Counted from the stretch's first letter, positions 29,206 through 40,264 are shown. The stretch is 64,000 bases of DNA from Thraustochytrium sp. TN22 (GCA_013306675.1 JABLUY010000141.1:1-64000); one strand, 5' to 3'. The notes: generated by a model not told the origin, from the sequence alone. Program-made: numbers and translations.

Positions 29206-31866
29206 CCTCCTCGCTCCCAGCTGCCTGCCGCCTCAGGCGCCCGCTGCCTGCCTGCCTGCCTGCCTGCCTGCTGCGACCGCGCGCGGAGCTCGTCCGTCTG
29301 CCCTCGCCGCCGTCAAGGCGCGCAGGCCCGAGGAGGACGAGTAGCCGGCGCGGCGCGCGGCGTGAGCTGAGAGGCGCCTCCGGCGCGGTCGCACGCGCCG
29401 AGTGTCGAGACCGACCTGGCTAGATGGCCGCCCGGCCGAGCTCGAGATGGCGCTCTGCGGCTCTCGCGCTCGCGTGCTCGGCGGCCGCGGGCGCGGGGCC
29501 GGCTGCCGTCCGCTCGCGCCGAGCGAGGCTGCGAGGCTGCGAGAGGCGAGGCGAGACGCGAGGCGAGACGCGAGGCAGGCTGGGCGAGAGAGGGTGGGAT
29601 GGAGCACTGGATGGATGGAGCGATGGCTGGCTTCGCGCCGACAACGCGCGCGTGCAGGTCGCGCGAGCGCCGCGCAGCGAGGCGACGCGCCGCGACGCAG
29701 GCGACGCGAGGCGACGGCGCGAGGCCTGACGCTGGGTGCTGGCCGGCTGGGTGCCTCGCTCGCTCGATCTCGCTCGCTCGCTCGCTCGCTCGCTCGCTCG
29801 CTCGCTCGCTCGCGCCCGTCGAGCCGCCGGCGGCTTTTCAGGCTTTGTGGGTGGGTCGGGCGCGCCTGGTGGCCGCCGGGTCGGCGACTGCAGGGCCGCT
29901 GTGGGCGCGAGATAGTTAGCTAGCTGCAGAGCGCGTGCGAGGCAGCGCGGCGCTGAGCGAGGCTGGCTAGCTAGCTACTTGCAAGCTGACTAACTCAGTG
30001 ACTGGCCTGCGCTTGGCTGCAGCCTGCAGTGACAGCAGTGTTGAGGATGGGATCATTCTTCCGTGCCTGTTGACCCGCCTGCCTGGCTGGCTCTGGCTTG
30101 TTAGCTTGCGAGGTCGGTAGACAGGAAGTTAGGAGGTGCAGAAGATGAAGACGGCGTCGCTCGGTGGGCGAGCGAGTGTAGGAAGACAGCTTGCGGCCGC
30201 GCGAGCCACCTGGGAAGTATGGCGGCCAGGCGGCGCGCAGCCTCTCTCACCCGGCCGCACGTGGTAGCAGCAGCTGCAGTAGCAGCGTGCAGCAGCAGCA
30301 GCTGCAGCAGCGGACGGCCACGGCAGTGTCGGCGGCGAGAGGGGGGCGGGGCTTTGGAGAGGCAGGCGAGGTCGCAGCGCGTGCAGCTGGTCCTGCTCCG
30401 CCTGATGCCATGGCTCTGCAAGTCTTGCTCGACACGCGAGTCCAGGCCTCCCGCCGGCGCCGACAAAAGACTAGCAGGAAGAAGGTACTCAACGCCACAC
30501 TTCCTTCACCTCACCTTTCAAGTGCCTCATGTGGAGCAACAAATACATTATCCCAACTGCCGCCGTGCCAATTAAAAAAGGCGTGCTGCGGCTGCTGCCT
30601 GCCAGCCTGCCACAGTGAGAAGGAGACGCCCAATCTCGGCCAGCTATCCAACCAAGGCGAGAACTGTCGATCGGAGCACCATCGATGATGATGATGATGC
30701 CATTTTCGTCTTCCAGTCTTGCGCGCGCGCGGCGCGCCACCGCCGGCGCACCACCGCCGCACCCACCAGGCGCACCGGACTTAGAGAGGCACGCGCCGGC
30801 CGGCTGCGGAGCTGGGTCTGGCGGGCGAGGGCTGTGGTGTCCACTATGACTTGGCGATCTCGGGGGAATCCGCAGGCCCGCCAAGTATGTTGGCCAATGG
30901 CTGGCCTGACAAGACCGAGCTGATCATGTGAGGCCGCCAAAGGGCAGGCAAGGACGGCGAAAGCTTTGACAGTGATGATGCGTGGTCGATGGTCGGAGAG
31001 CGACTCTGAGCGAGCGGGGGAAGTCGGAGGCAACGCGCCACGACTTCGACGCGCGGCCGCCGCTGCGGCTGCTGGCACCGCTTCGTCGCTGCGACGAGGG
31101 CCGGGCCCCAGCGAGCGAGGGAGACAGACACGTGACTCATCCCTGTCAGCAGTCGAAAGCCAGAGGGCTTTCGCTGTCAAGCTGCCTGCGCGTTGCTCCG
31201 GTTTGGCGGGATCCGCAGGAGTCTCGTCGGGACGGTCGGGGGGCCGGCTGCAGTCGGTCGCAGCAGCTGAGCAGCCAAAGCCCGCGGCGGCTCCCGAGGC
31301 AGGTGGCTCCTGAGCTCGGAAGTGCGCTCAAGTTGCCGCGTTCAGCCCGGGCTGCATCGCGCTTGCTTGCCGGAACGCACAGGATTGGCGACTTCGAACT
31401 GCGACTGCAACGAGCGTGAACTTTTGTTTTGCTCTCAAATTTGAAACAAAGCATGTCTGGCAGCTCATGGCTGATGCATGGAGCCCGCGGGGCTTGCTGT
31501 TATCCAGCTAGTAGCTGATAACTCTAGCTAGAGCTACTACTTAAGCTCTAGCGCTAGCTCTTAGAGGGTCGGACGAATCGTAACAGGTGGCTGGCCTGCC
31601 AGTCCGCAAGATAGCTTTGGCAGTGAGAGGACAGGTCGCACGGCAAGTTTCGCCGCCTGCTTTTGTACGAGCGCTTGCAGAGGCGCTTGCACAGGCGCTC
31701 GCACAGGCGCTCGCACAGCCTCTTGCACAGGCGCAAGCGCTCGCACAGGCGCAGGCACTCGCACAGGCTCTTGCACAGGCTCTTGCACAGGCGCAGGCGC
31801 AGGCGCTCGCACATTCTTCACGCGTTCTGCTCTCTTTACAAATTGGTTTCGCTTGGTTGATCATGT
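29206..31866. other. 2.7 kb gene-poor, repeat-rich stretch
   Basis: No credible gene was found. It contains (CCTG)n at 29244-29270, a CGCT array at 29755-29812, AGCTAGC runs near 29915-29930 and 29968-29980, a CAG/CTG-rich patch at 30268-30312, a cluster of AGCTAG motifs at 31505-31560 and the minisatellite at 31674-31815. The first few hundred bases are the promoter side of the LRR gene. Confidence 0.5.
31674..31815. repeat. 12-bp minisatellite, GCACAGGCGCTC-like units
   Basis: About twelve degenerate units of GCACAGGCGCTC or GCACAGGCTCTT lie in tandem. Because the unit is a multiple of three, several frames stay open on both strands; the plus frame reads ALAQALAQ. It sits immediately downstream of CWC15. 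Confidence 0.85.
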
Positions 31867-32631
31867 TCAGCGCACAGACCTTTTGAGAAAGTCGCGATTG
31901 TAGTCGTTGCGCAGGGTATCGTTAATGAAGCGCTTCTTGGTGGCCTTGTTGTCGCCGCGCGCCTGGTTCTGAAAGACAGTATCGCTGTCCCAAGGACGCT
32001 TGAATGTAGAGCTCGTGGCAACGGAGGCGGTCTCGAGGCCGGCAACGCCTTGGTATCCGGACGCAGACCGTGTGTCCTCCTCGGCGCGCTTGTGCTTCTT
32101 CAAAATAGCAAGCTGGCGCTCTAGCTCCTCCGGATCGTCGCCGTCGTCGTCATCGTCGTCGTCGTCATCGTCGTCGTCTTCGTCGTCGTCGACTTCGTCA
32201 TCGTCGTCGTCAACCTTGGCCCCCTTGCTAGAGCCAACCTTCTCGTTCTCGCTCTCGTTGTTATCGTCGTCGCCTTCGGAGGCGCTGGACACGTCGTCGT
32301 CCTTGTCATCGAACTGCGCAAGGTCCGCATCGCGTTCTCTGGCGGCCCTGGCGGCATCCTCGAGCGCCAGCTTGGCGGCGGTGTCCTTGACGAACAGGCC
32401 GGCGCCTCCGAGCGCGGACTCGCGCTCGCGGCGCTCGAGCGTTTCCACGGAGGCGGCGGCGGCCTGATCGAGGCCCTGCTGCGGCTGGCGCAGCTTGAGT
32501 TTGCTGTAGCCGGGCGCGTCGCGCCTGCTCGTCTGCACCGTGCCGCCGGCCGTGTTGTAGTTGCCGCGGTCGAAGGTGGACCCCGTCGCCTTGGCCGTGT
32601 CCCACTTGCTCATGCCCTGCGAGTGCGCCAT
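31867..32631 (-). CDS. CWC15: CWC15, spliceosome-associated protein of the Prp19 complex
   Basis: The protein has 254 residues from ATG 32631 (MAHSQGMSKWDTAK). Features: an N-terminal segment ending GYSKLKLRQPQQG, the CWC15 counterpart of the family's HTKIKYRQ, a long Asp-rich central tract (about residues 118-168), a Glu/Lys helix (PEELERQLAILKKHKRAEE), and the diagnostic C-terminus FKRPWDSDTVFQNQARG then KKRFINDTLRNDYNRDFLK. CWC15 (AD002 in human) joins the spliceosome with the Prp19/NTC complex and contacts U6 and the active site. It shares a 334-bp divergent promoter with SF1, another splicing factor. Confidence 0.94.
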   Translation of the reverse strand: MAHSQGMSKWDTAKATGSTFDRGNYNTAGGTVQTSRRDAPGYSKLKLRQPQQGLDQAAAASVETLERRERESALGGAGLFVKDTAAKLALEDAARAARERDADLAQFDDKDDDVSSASEGDDDNNESENEKVGSSKGAKVDDDDDEVDDDEDDDDDDDDDDDDGDDPEELERQLAILKKHKRAEEDTRSASGYQGVAGLETASVATSSTFKRPWDSDTVFQNQARGDNKATKKRFINDTLRNDYNRDFLKRSVR

Positions 32632-32844
32632 CTTTCCCGCCGGCGGGCCGGACAGCGGCGCGGCTCGCTGCTGCCGCCCGCGCTCCCGCCGCCCCCCCCC
32701 GCCGCGCGCCCCCGCTGTCGCACGAGCCGCGCGCCCCGCTCGGCGATGCCGGAATGGATGGCGGCGGCGGCGACCGCGGCAGAGCTGGAGCCGCGCGCGC
32801 CGCACACGGCCGGCGCGCAGGCGGCGGCGGCGGCGGCGGCGGGC

Positions 32845-32875
<31 letters not shown>

Positions 32876-32965
32876 GCAGCAGCAGCCGCAGCAGCCGCAG
32901 CGACAGCGAGAGCGACAGCGGCCGGGGCCCCGCCCCTGTTTCCTCAGCGGCAAACGGCGGGCGCC
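32632..32965. promoter_or_regulatory. Bidirectional promoter between CWC15 and SF1
   Basis: The 334 bp between two start codons facing apart consist largely of GGC triplet runs. A CCCCCCCCGCC run lies at 32693-32702. No TATA-like box is visible. It is the only sequence available to drive both splicing genes. Confidence 0.55.
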
Positions 32966-34385
32966 ATGGACGAGCAGAGCGCGCGCGAGGCGGCGCTGGA
33001 GCGCGAGGCGGAGGCGCGCAGCGTGTTCGCCGAGCTGAAGAAGTGGTACAAGGAGGCCGAGCGCGCCGAGACGCTGAGGGCGCGTTTCGGCGACTTCCCC
33101 ATCATCTCGCGGGAGCTGGCGCGCTGGGAGCACTACGACGAGGTGCGGCGCGCCTTCAAGCGCGCCAAGGCCGGCGAGAGCGAGCCTGCTGAGGAGCGCA
33201 AGGACGGCAGCGGGAAAACCGGCGGCGACGACCAGGGCAGCCAAAAGCGCGACCGCTGGGGCACGGCGGAGGAACCGGCGGAGGCCGACGGAAGCAAGCC
33301 TCGGCGCCGGCGCACACGCTGGGGCCCGCCCAAGGAAGCCGCTGGCGGCCTTCTACGCGAGGAGAAGACCCTGCTGCTGCGGCTGCAGATGGACGCGGTG
33401 GCGCGTAAGCTGCACAACGTGGCCGAGGAGGCGCGCCGCGAGGAGGCCAACCCGGCGCGCAGCCCGTCCCCCGAGCCTCAGTACGACCGCACCGGCAAAC
33501 GCACCAACACGCGCGAGGCGCGCCTGCGCGCGCGCCTCGAGGGCGAGCGCTCCAAACTTCAGAGCGAGCTCGCGGCGCTCAACCCGGCCGTGCACCAGGC
33601 CAGCAGCGGCCGCGGCCAGATGATCAAGCGCAAGGTGTATATCCCGGTCAAGGACTTCCCCAATTACAACTTCATCGGCCTCATCATTGGCCCGCGCGGC
33701 AACACGCAGAAGCGCCTTGAGGCCGAGTCCGGTGCCAAGGTGGCCATCCGTGGCAAGGGTAGCGTCAAGGAGGGCCGCGGCCGCCGCGATCGCCGCGACC
33801 AGGACGACCTGGACGACGACCTGCACGTGCTCATTCAAAGCTACGACCCGGCACGCGTGGACAAGGCCGTCGAGATGGTCGAGGATCTTCTCCGCCCGCT
33901 CGATGACTCCATCAACGCCCACAAGCAGAGCCAGCTCCGCGAGCTCGCCATGATCAACGGCACGCTCCGCGACACACAGCACTGCACCAACTGCGGTTTG
34001 CCCGGCCATCGCGCATGGGAGTGCCCCAAGATGGAGACGGACCGCGCCTCGCGCCGCTCCAATGTGCGCTGTGCCATTTGCGGCGACGCCTCGCACCCGA
34101 CGAGCGACTGCCCGCGCCGCAGCGGCCGCACTGGTGCAGCTGCCGCTGGCGGCGCCGACAAGGACGGTGAGCAGGCGCGGCTCGAGTCCGACTTCTCCGA
34201 GTTCATGGAGGACCTCGGCGTCCGAGTCAGTAACCCGAGCTCCAGCTCCAGCTCCAGCTCCAGCCGGCCATCCAGGCCCGCGCATTCGCCGCCTCGCTCT
34301 GCGCCGCCTCCTGGGGCGGAATCGGCCATGAGCAAGACCAGCGGTGCCGGCGCGCAAGGCTCGCTACCGCCGCGGAATATGCCAC

Positions 34386-34416
<31 letters not shown>

Positions 34417-34687
34417 TCACCAATACCAACAAGGGCACCAGCACCAGCAGCCGCACGGAATGGGCTACCCGCCGCCCAACACGTCGTACCCGCCACCCAT
34501 GGGCGTGCCGCCGCACGGCGCCATGATGCCGCCAGGAGGCATGATGCCGCCAGGAGGCATGATGCCGCCGCCCATGGGCTGGCAGGGCACGCCGCAGCAG
34601 CCGCCCATGATGCCGCCACGGCCCCCGGGCCCTCCTCCGCCCCCGCCGCCGCGGCCTCCTCCGCCTCCTCCGCCGCCGCGCAAGTAG
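32966..34687 (+). CDS. SF1: Splicing factor 1 / branchpoint-binding protein
   Basis: The protein has 573 residues from ATG 32966 (MDEQSAREAAL). A lineage-specific helical N-terminus (1-70) precedes the U2AF ligand motif RRRRTRWGPP near residue 114. Next are the SPSP phosphorylation site and helix hairpin (SPSPEPQYDRTGKRTNTREA, near 167), then the KH domain at about 225-313 with NFIGLIIGPRGNTQKRLE and RGKGSVKEG, then the QUA2 helix. Two CCHC zinc knuckles follow (CTNCGLPGHRAWEC near 340 and CAICGDASHPTSDC near 371). The tail is Pro/Met/Gly-rich with three tandem MMPPGG-type repeats and a final polyproline run. SF1 recognises the intron branch point with U2AF in early spliceosomes. All RNA-binding landmarks are intact. 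Confidence 0.96.
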
Positions 34688-35200
34688 TGTAGGCCTAGTC
34701 CTGGCTGGTACCCGAAGTATTTTGCTGCACGAGCGTCATGTGCATCATCAGCATCGCCGACAGCATCGCCGACGACAGCCTGAGCATCGCCGACAGCTGA
34801 GCCGTTGGGAAACTGGCATGCGAGCCAGCCTGTGTTCGGTCCCATTCAACTTGAAGCCTGCGCGGCGCCTGCGCGCACCTGCGCCAGCCTGAGCACGTTC
34901 TGCGCCTCGTGCAAAATCTTCCCCGCACAACGCCCGCACAATTGAGATGGCACGTGCACGGAGCGCGGCCAGAACCCAACGCCACGTTCGGTCGCTTCGG
35001 ATCCTTCCTTCGGCTAGCCGCCCCTCGGCGTGCGAGCGACGCCAGAGGACGGCGGAGGCGCGGCGCGGCGGCGCGGCAGAGCCGCACGCAAGCCCTCGCG
35101 CGCAAAGTCCCCTCTCGCCGCCACGGCGCCGTGACAACGCGCAAGGTCGACCTTGGCGAGGGCGAGGGCGACGACGCAGGGCGCGCACAACGACAACGAC
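34688..35200. other. Spacer between SF1 and the RCC1-BTB gene
   Basis: These 513 bp start with TGTAGGCCTAGTCC just after the SF1 stop. A short CATCGCCGACAG minisatellite lies at 34744-34798. The remainder is promoter-side sequence of the RCC1-BTB gene. No gene is seen. Confidence 0.5.
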
Positions 35201-38047
35201 ATGGCGGACGCGGGCCTGGAGGAGCGCGACGGCGACGGCGGGAGCAAGGGCAAGGGCATGGCGGCAACGCTGATGGCGCAAATCCGTGGCGAGGCCGGCA
35301 CGCTGGTCGGCTGGGGCAGCAACGGAGACCGCGAGCTCGGCCACACGGGAAAGACACGCGAGGTGCGCGAACCGCGCGTCGTGGAGGCGATGGAGGCCCA
35401 GGGCAGCGTGCAGATGGCGGCCGGAAAGCGGTTCTCGGTGGTCCTGGACGAGTTCGGTAATGTGTACAGCTTCGGTGTGAACAACCAGGGACAGCTGGGC
35501 CGCAAGACGACGGCGGATGGGGGGCCCGGCACGGTGGGCGGGGCGCTCGCGGCCCGGCGCGTCGTGGCCGTGTCCTGTGGCGACACGGCGGCAGCTGCCG
35601 TCACGGAGGACGGCGAGCTCTTCGAATGGGGCCTTGTGCACTACACGCCTCCCACGGATGACTCGAACGGGCCGGCCACCATCGAGCTGCACGGCCTGCA
35701 GCCGAACCGCTACCACTCGGAGCGCGTCAAGCGCCTGGTGCGCGAATCCACGCTGCGCTACCTGAGCTCATCGTCCGGGGTTCGGCCGCCCGAGCCGGGC
35801 GCGACGGGCGCCAGCTCTGGCGCCGCGCCGCCCCCAGCAGCGCCGGCGTCGCCAAAGGCAGACGAGGAGCTTTCGCAAGCCGAATTCGCCGCCAAGCTGC
35901 TGTCGGAGCTGACCGAGGAGGAGGCGGCCGTGGAGCGGCGTCACCGCGAGTTCGAGCAGAGCCTGACGCAGGCGCAGCAGGACTCGCAGCGCGAGGGTGT
36001 AGTGAACATGAGCACGCGCCGCCGCGTCGTGCGCGTGCCGCAGCTCGCCGAGAGCCTGCGCAACTACCGCGTCGCCAAGGTGAGCCTGGGCGCGGCGCAC
36101 GTGGTGGCGCTTACGCGCGAGGGCCGCGTGCTGACCAAGGGCTACAACGACCGCGGTCAGCTCGGCGTGGGCCACCGCTTCAGCCGCGCCGACTTTGGGC
36201 CCGTGCTGGGCGCCCTCGCCACGCGGCCCGCCGCCGACGTCGTGTGCGGCAGCTCGCACACGCTCGTGCTGACGCCCGAGGGCGAGCTCTGGGCCTTTGG
36301 CGTCAACACCTTCGGCCAGCTGGGCATCGGCGAGACCACCGTGGAGCGTCTCCTGCCGAACCGCGTGGACCGCCTCGCGGACGCCGGCGTCAAGGTCGCC
36401 CAGGTGGCGGCCGGCGAGTACCACTCGACCTGCCTCACCTCAACGGGCGAGGTCTACTCGTGGGGCCACTCCGAGTATGGACAGCACGGCGCTGCCGGCA
36501 AGGAGGGCCGCGATCTGCAGTACGCGCACCTGCTCCGCCACTTTTACGTCCCGCGGCCCGTGCAGCCGTTCTGCAGCGCGCGCACGGTGGCGATGGACGC
36601 GGACCCAGCCGCGGCTGCCGCGGCCGAGGCGGCCGCCCAGGCCGGTGAGGGCCCGGCATTGGACGCCGCCGTTCCGGTGCGCATCAAGTCGCTGGCCAGC
36701 GCCGCGCGCTACTCGGTGGCGGTCGACGCGGATGGCCTGGTGTGGTCGTGGGGCTGGAACGGCTCCGGCGTGCTGGGCCACGGTGCCGGCGCGCGCTACA
36801 CGGAGCCGCGCGTGATTGAGGCGCTGGCTGGGGTACGCGTCATCGACGTCACGGCTGGGCCCAACCACGTGCTGGTGGCCGTGGAGCAGCAGGGCAGCCA
36901 GTTCGCGCTCTCGTACGCGCCGCTGCTGGCCGGCGCCAAGGGCCGTGCCCCCACCGCACCCGTCACCGTCGGCGTCGACGTCCGCAGCGATCGCGACATA
37001 AGCTTTGACGTGCGCATCCGCTCCAAGCTCTCGGCGCGCCAGGAGGCCGAGCCCGAAGTTGAACGCGAGCGCAAGTACTCCATGCCGGCGCACCGCTTCG
37101 TCCTCCTGGCACGCTGCCCAGCGCTGCGCGAGATGCTCGCCCCGGTGCCGCCTGACTCCTCGGACGTCGCGTACGAGGTGCAGCTTCCCTTCGTGCTTGA
37201 GTCGCTCGTGCTCCGCGCCCTCGTCGAGTACCTCTACACGGACCACCTCCGCTCGTGCCCGCCGCACAGGATTATGGACCTGCAGCAGGCGGCCGAGCGC
37301 CTCGGTCTCGACCACCTGTGCGGGCTCTGCCGGCTCGCGCGCCACCAGCGCAAGCTGCGCATGAGCGTCAACGAGGACGCCGCCTCGCGCGCCGCGCTCG
37401 GCGACCCGCCCGCGCTCCCGCCTTCCACCTTTGCGCAGGACATGCGTCGCGCGGTGCGCGACGCCACGGACCACAACATCTTCCTCGGCGCGCTCGACCC
37501 GGACGAGGACATCGCGGACTACGCCGTAGCCACCAGCGCCAAGGACGGGATCGATGCCGACGCCAACGCCGCCGAGGAGACCCCGGCCGAACAGCCCGGG
37601 GCGGACCTGGATGGGGCCGAGGAGAAGGACGCGGCGCAGCTCGCAAGCAGCGCCAACATGGACATTCTCTGCCGCTACCCGTTCTTCGAGAAGTTGCTCA
37701 CGGGCGCCTTTCGCGAGAGCCGCGACGCGCAGGACAAGGATACGCGCATCATGCTGCACAACCTCTCCCCGCGCGGGCTCTCCACCCTGCTCTACTGGGT
37801 TTACTGCGGCGATCGCACCATTTGCCAGCCGGAGACGGTCATGGCTGTCCTCGCAAGCGCGCGTTGCTTCGGCGTTGACGACCTCGCCCGAGTTTGCGAG
37901 GCCTATATCATCCAGAACATGGACGCCGCCTCGGTCGGCTACATTGAGGACTTTGCGCGCGACACCAACTCACAGCGCCTCCTGCATTACTGTCAGCGGC
38001 TGCGGGACGCCAACGTCGCATTGGCGCCAGCGACCAAGGCCGAGTAG
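35201..38047 (+). CDS. RCC1-repeat protein with two BTB domains
   Basis: The protein has 948 residues from ATG 35201 (MADAGLEERDG). RCC1 blades occur near residues 34-80 (LVGWGSNGDRELGHTG, VYSFGVNNQGQLG), 295-325 (GYNDRGQLGVG), 352-377 (LWAFGVNTFGQLGIG), 405-430 (VYSWGHSEYGQHG) and 503-560 (VWSWGWNGSGVLGHG). Blade two is interrupted by an Ala/Pro/Glu-rich insertion at about 195-270. BTB domain 1 spans about 597-707 and BTB 2 about 817-910 (YPFFEKLLTGAFRES, LSTLLYWVYCGD). Such proteins often act as Cullin-3 substrate adaptors or in vesicle regulation; the partner is unknown. Two BTB domains after one propeller recalls the IBtk layout, though the ankyrins are missing. Confidence 0.88.
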   Translation: MADAGLEERDGDGGSKGKGMAATLMAQIRGEAGTLVGWGSNGDRELGHTGKTREVREPRVVEAMEAQGSVQMAAGKRFSVVLDEFGNVYSFGVNNQGQLGRKTTADGGPGTVGGALAARRVVAVSCGDTAAAAVTEDGELFEWGLVHYTPPTDDSNGPATIELHGLQPNRYHSERVKRLVRESTLRYLSSSSGVRPPEPGATGASSGAAPPPAAPASPKADEELSQAEFAAKLLSELTEEEAAVERRHREFEQSLTQAQQDSQREGVVNMSTRRRVVRVPQLAESLRNYRVAKVSLGAAHVVALTREGRVLTKGYNDRGQLGVGHRFSRADFGPVLGALATRPAADVVCGSSHTLVLTPEGELWAFGVNTFGQLGIGETTVERLLPNRVDRLADAGVKVAQVAAGEYHSTCLTSTGEVYSWGHSEYGQHGAAGKEGRDLQYAHLLRHFYVPRPVQPFCSARTVAMDADPAAAAAAEAAAQAGEGPALDAAVPVRIKSLASAARYSVAVDADGLVWSWGWNGSGVLGHGAGARYTEPRVIEALAGVRVIDVTAGPNHVLVAVEQQGSQFALSYAPLLAGAKGRAPTAPVTVGVDVRSDRDISFDVRIRSKLSARQEAEPEVERERKYSMPAHRFVLLARCPALREMLAPVPPDSSDVAYEVQLPFVLESLVLRALVEYLYTDHLRSCPPHRIMDLQQAAERLGLDHLCGLCRLARHQRKLRMSVNEDAASRAALGDPPALPPSTFAQDMRRAVRDATDHNIFLGALDPDEDIADYAVATSAKDGIDADANAAEETPAEQPGADLDGAEEKDAAQLASSANMDILCRYPFFEKLLTGAFRESRDAQDKDTRIMLHNLSPRGLSTLLYWVYCGDRTICQPETVMAVLASARCFGVDDLARVCEAYIIQNMDAASVGYIEDFARDTNSQRLLHYCQRLRDANVALAPATKAE

Positions 38048-38263
38048 CCATAGTTTTGAATCTGTTGACGATTGCGGGCCGGACATGCGCGCATTGCTCT
38101 GCTCACCCTGGTGGTGGCGTCGGGAGCCAAGGCCAGCCACAGCCACAGCCACGGCCACAGCCACAGCCACAGCGGCGTCAGGCACATTGACCACTCCCTC
38201 TTGAACTCTACAAAAAAGACAGAAACAGATTTACAGTAGGCCTAATGGAGAGACTTTTCCATT
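38048..38263. repeat. Convergent spacer with AGCCAC hexamer array
   Basis: This 216-bp spacer contains about eight AGCCAC/GGCCAC units at 38128-38175. An ACAGTAGGCCTAATGG motif lies at 38233-38248. Confidence 0.6.
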
Positions 38264-40264
38264 TCATCGAGGAGACGGCCCGGCGGGCCGTTCATTCAGG
38301 GAGTGCCGCGTCCACACCGGCGGAGAGCGGACCAGGTACGGGCTGAGCAGAGGCACGCTGGCCTCGAGCCACTTGACGTCACGCTCCGCCGCGGCCACGG
38401 CCTGGCGCAGCTTGAGGATCCGTCGCTCCTTGTCAGAAGCCGTGCGCATGAAGGGTGCCGAGCTGGTGATGGCTGTGCGGCCGGCAGCAGTCTGCGAGGG
38501 CGCCGGTCGGCGCACGGTTGGCAGTCCCCGCTGCGCGCACAGGCGGAGGGCCAGCTGCAGCTCCGTGAAGACCTGCCGCTGGTGATTGAGGTGACACATG
38601 AGCCGTTTCAGGAGGGCATTGAGCTCCAAGCGGATGCCCGTCGCGTCGCCGGCCGTCGTCTTGCGCATTCTGTGCCAATGCCAAAGCGGACATTAGTGGT
38701 GAGAGTGCGTGAGAGTGAGTATAAAACAGGAAGACGTACTTAAAGTACTCGAGCGAGACGTTGGCTTCAAGCGAAGCGGCGATCGCGCGACTGCCTTCGG
38801 CACTGATGCCGTTGAACTGCAGATTGAAGCGCTCCAGGGTGCTCGTCTCGCGAATCGCGCTGGCAATGACCTCGGCGCCCTCGTCGCCGACGCAGTTGCT
38901 CTCGAGACTGCACACTGCGCGTGAGTTGGCCATCTTTGGCGGCGTGAAGTATGCTACCTGACGCACCTTAGCCGTTCCAAAACTGGGTTGTTGCGCAAGG
39001 CGTGGGCTACGGACTTTGCGCCCTCATTCCCGATGCCGTTCTCCGCCATGTTGAGGGAGTGCAAGGACCTGTTCCTGCAAAGCGCGTCGCAGATAGCGGC
39101 CGCGCCCTGGTCACCCATCCCAACGCTCGTCAAGCTACGGTGGCACAAGGGAGGGCTCAGGCTGCGTGAGTTCGTCCGTCCGAGAAGGCCGCGCCGCGCG
39201 CGCGCGAGCTCCAGGGGAGGAGGATCGCGACTAACCTACTCAAGCCACCAGAGCATTGTGGCGCTGGCCAGACCGCGCGCAAAGACGCGGCAACCCTCCG
39301 GTCCAAGCGGGTTATTGCTCAGATTCAGTCGCCCCAGCTGGCACGTGCTGCGGAGCGCGAGGGCGATGGATGTGATCGCGGCCACGCCGAGCGCATTTCC
39401 GTCCACGTCGAGAACCTCAATGCTGCGGCTCTGCGACAGCAGCATCTTGAGCGCGTCTGCCTCCGAGTCCTCAATGCCGTTGTTGTGGAAGCTGCGTTGG
39501 CGCAAGGCGTCGCGTTAGCAGCGCAGCGCAGCGAGAAGCAGCGAGCGAGAAGCAGCAACGCGCGCCCCGAGGGGATACTGGCAACTCACATGACCGTCGT
39601 GAGCGAACTTGCGTCCAGGAGCGCCTGCGCAAGCGCATCGGCACCCTCGGAACCCATGCGCGTCCCGTAGATGCTGCGCGTGGGCGCTGGTCAGCTTCCG
39701 TCTCTCTGTGTCCGCGCGTTGAGATCAAACCTACTTGAGCGTCGTGATGGCAGGGGCGACCCGCAGCGCCTCGGCGATGACATTGAAGCCGCGTGGGCCG
39801 ATCGAGCAGCGCGCAAGTCTGTGCGAAGAGACAAAAGTACAGGGCGAGGGTCAGTCGCGCCGGTCGGTCGCAGCGTGACGTTGCAACACGTACCGCAGGG
39901 TCTTGAGGGTCAGGTTCTGGCGGAGGATGCCCGCGATGGCTGCCGCGCCCGCGTCCGAAATGCTCGCGCCGCCGAGTCTGTGCGTTTACCGTCAGCACCG
40001 TCTCGCGTGCCGCCGCCACCACGACCCCACGTACGTGAGCTCCTCGAGCGCGCGGTTTGTCGCGAGCGCGCCCTTGAGCGCCGCCACCCCCTCGTCGCCA
40101 ATATCATAGTCTCTCAGGCTGCGCAGCTCAAACCTCATGACCGTGAGCTCGCTGCTGGCCTCCCTTGGCAGCGCTAACACCTACTTGACCTCGCGCACGT
40201 CGCCGCCAAAGCTTTGGAGCGCGCGCTGCCGCTCGCCCGCGTCCACCCCGGCGGACAGCGGCAT
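38264..40264 (-). CDS. Ribonuclease-inhibitor-type LRR protein, nine exons
   Basis: Exons are 40185-40264, 40035-40118, 39894-39977, 39735-39818, 39590-39673, 39240-39491, 38967-39134, 38740-38907 and 38264-38669. Total 1410 nt, 469 residues, starting ATG 40264 (MPLSAGVDAGERQ). All eight introns are phase 2. Exons 2-5 are exactly 84 nt, one 28-residue RI-type repeat each; exons 7-8 are 168 nt (two repeats) and exon 6 is 252 nt (three). Repeats follow the xLxxNxIGxEGAxALAxAL pattern, e.g. AENGIGNEGAKSVAHALRNN. There is no signal peptide, NACHT or kinase domain. The last exon adds a helical C-terminal tail with a possible coiled coil (LKLRQAVAAAERDVKWLEA). It is a cytosolic protein-interaction scaffold, similar to flagellar or NLR-like LRR proteins. 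Confidence 0.88.

Noticed and set aside
29402-29923. Arg/Ala-rich frames upstream of the LRR gene as a gene
   Set aside because: They run through CGCT and GCGAG repeats and lack any ordered segment.
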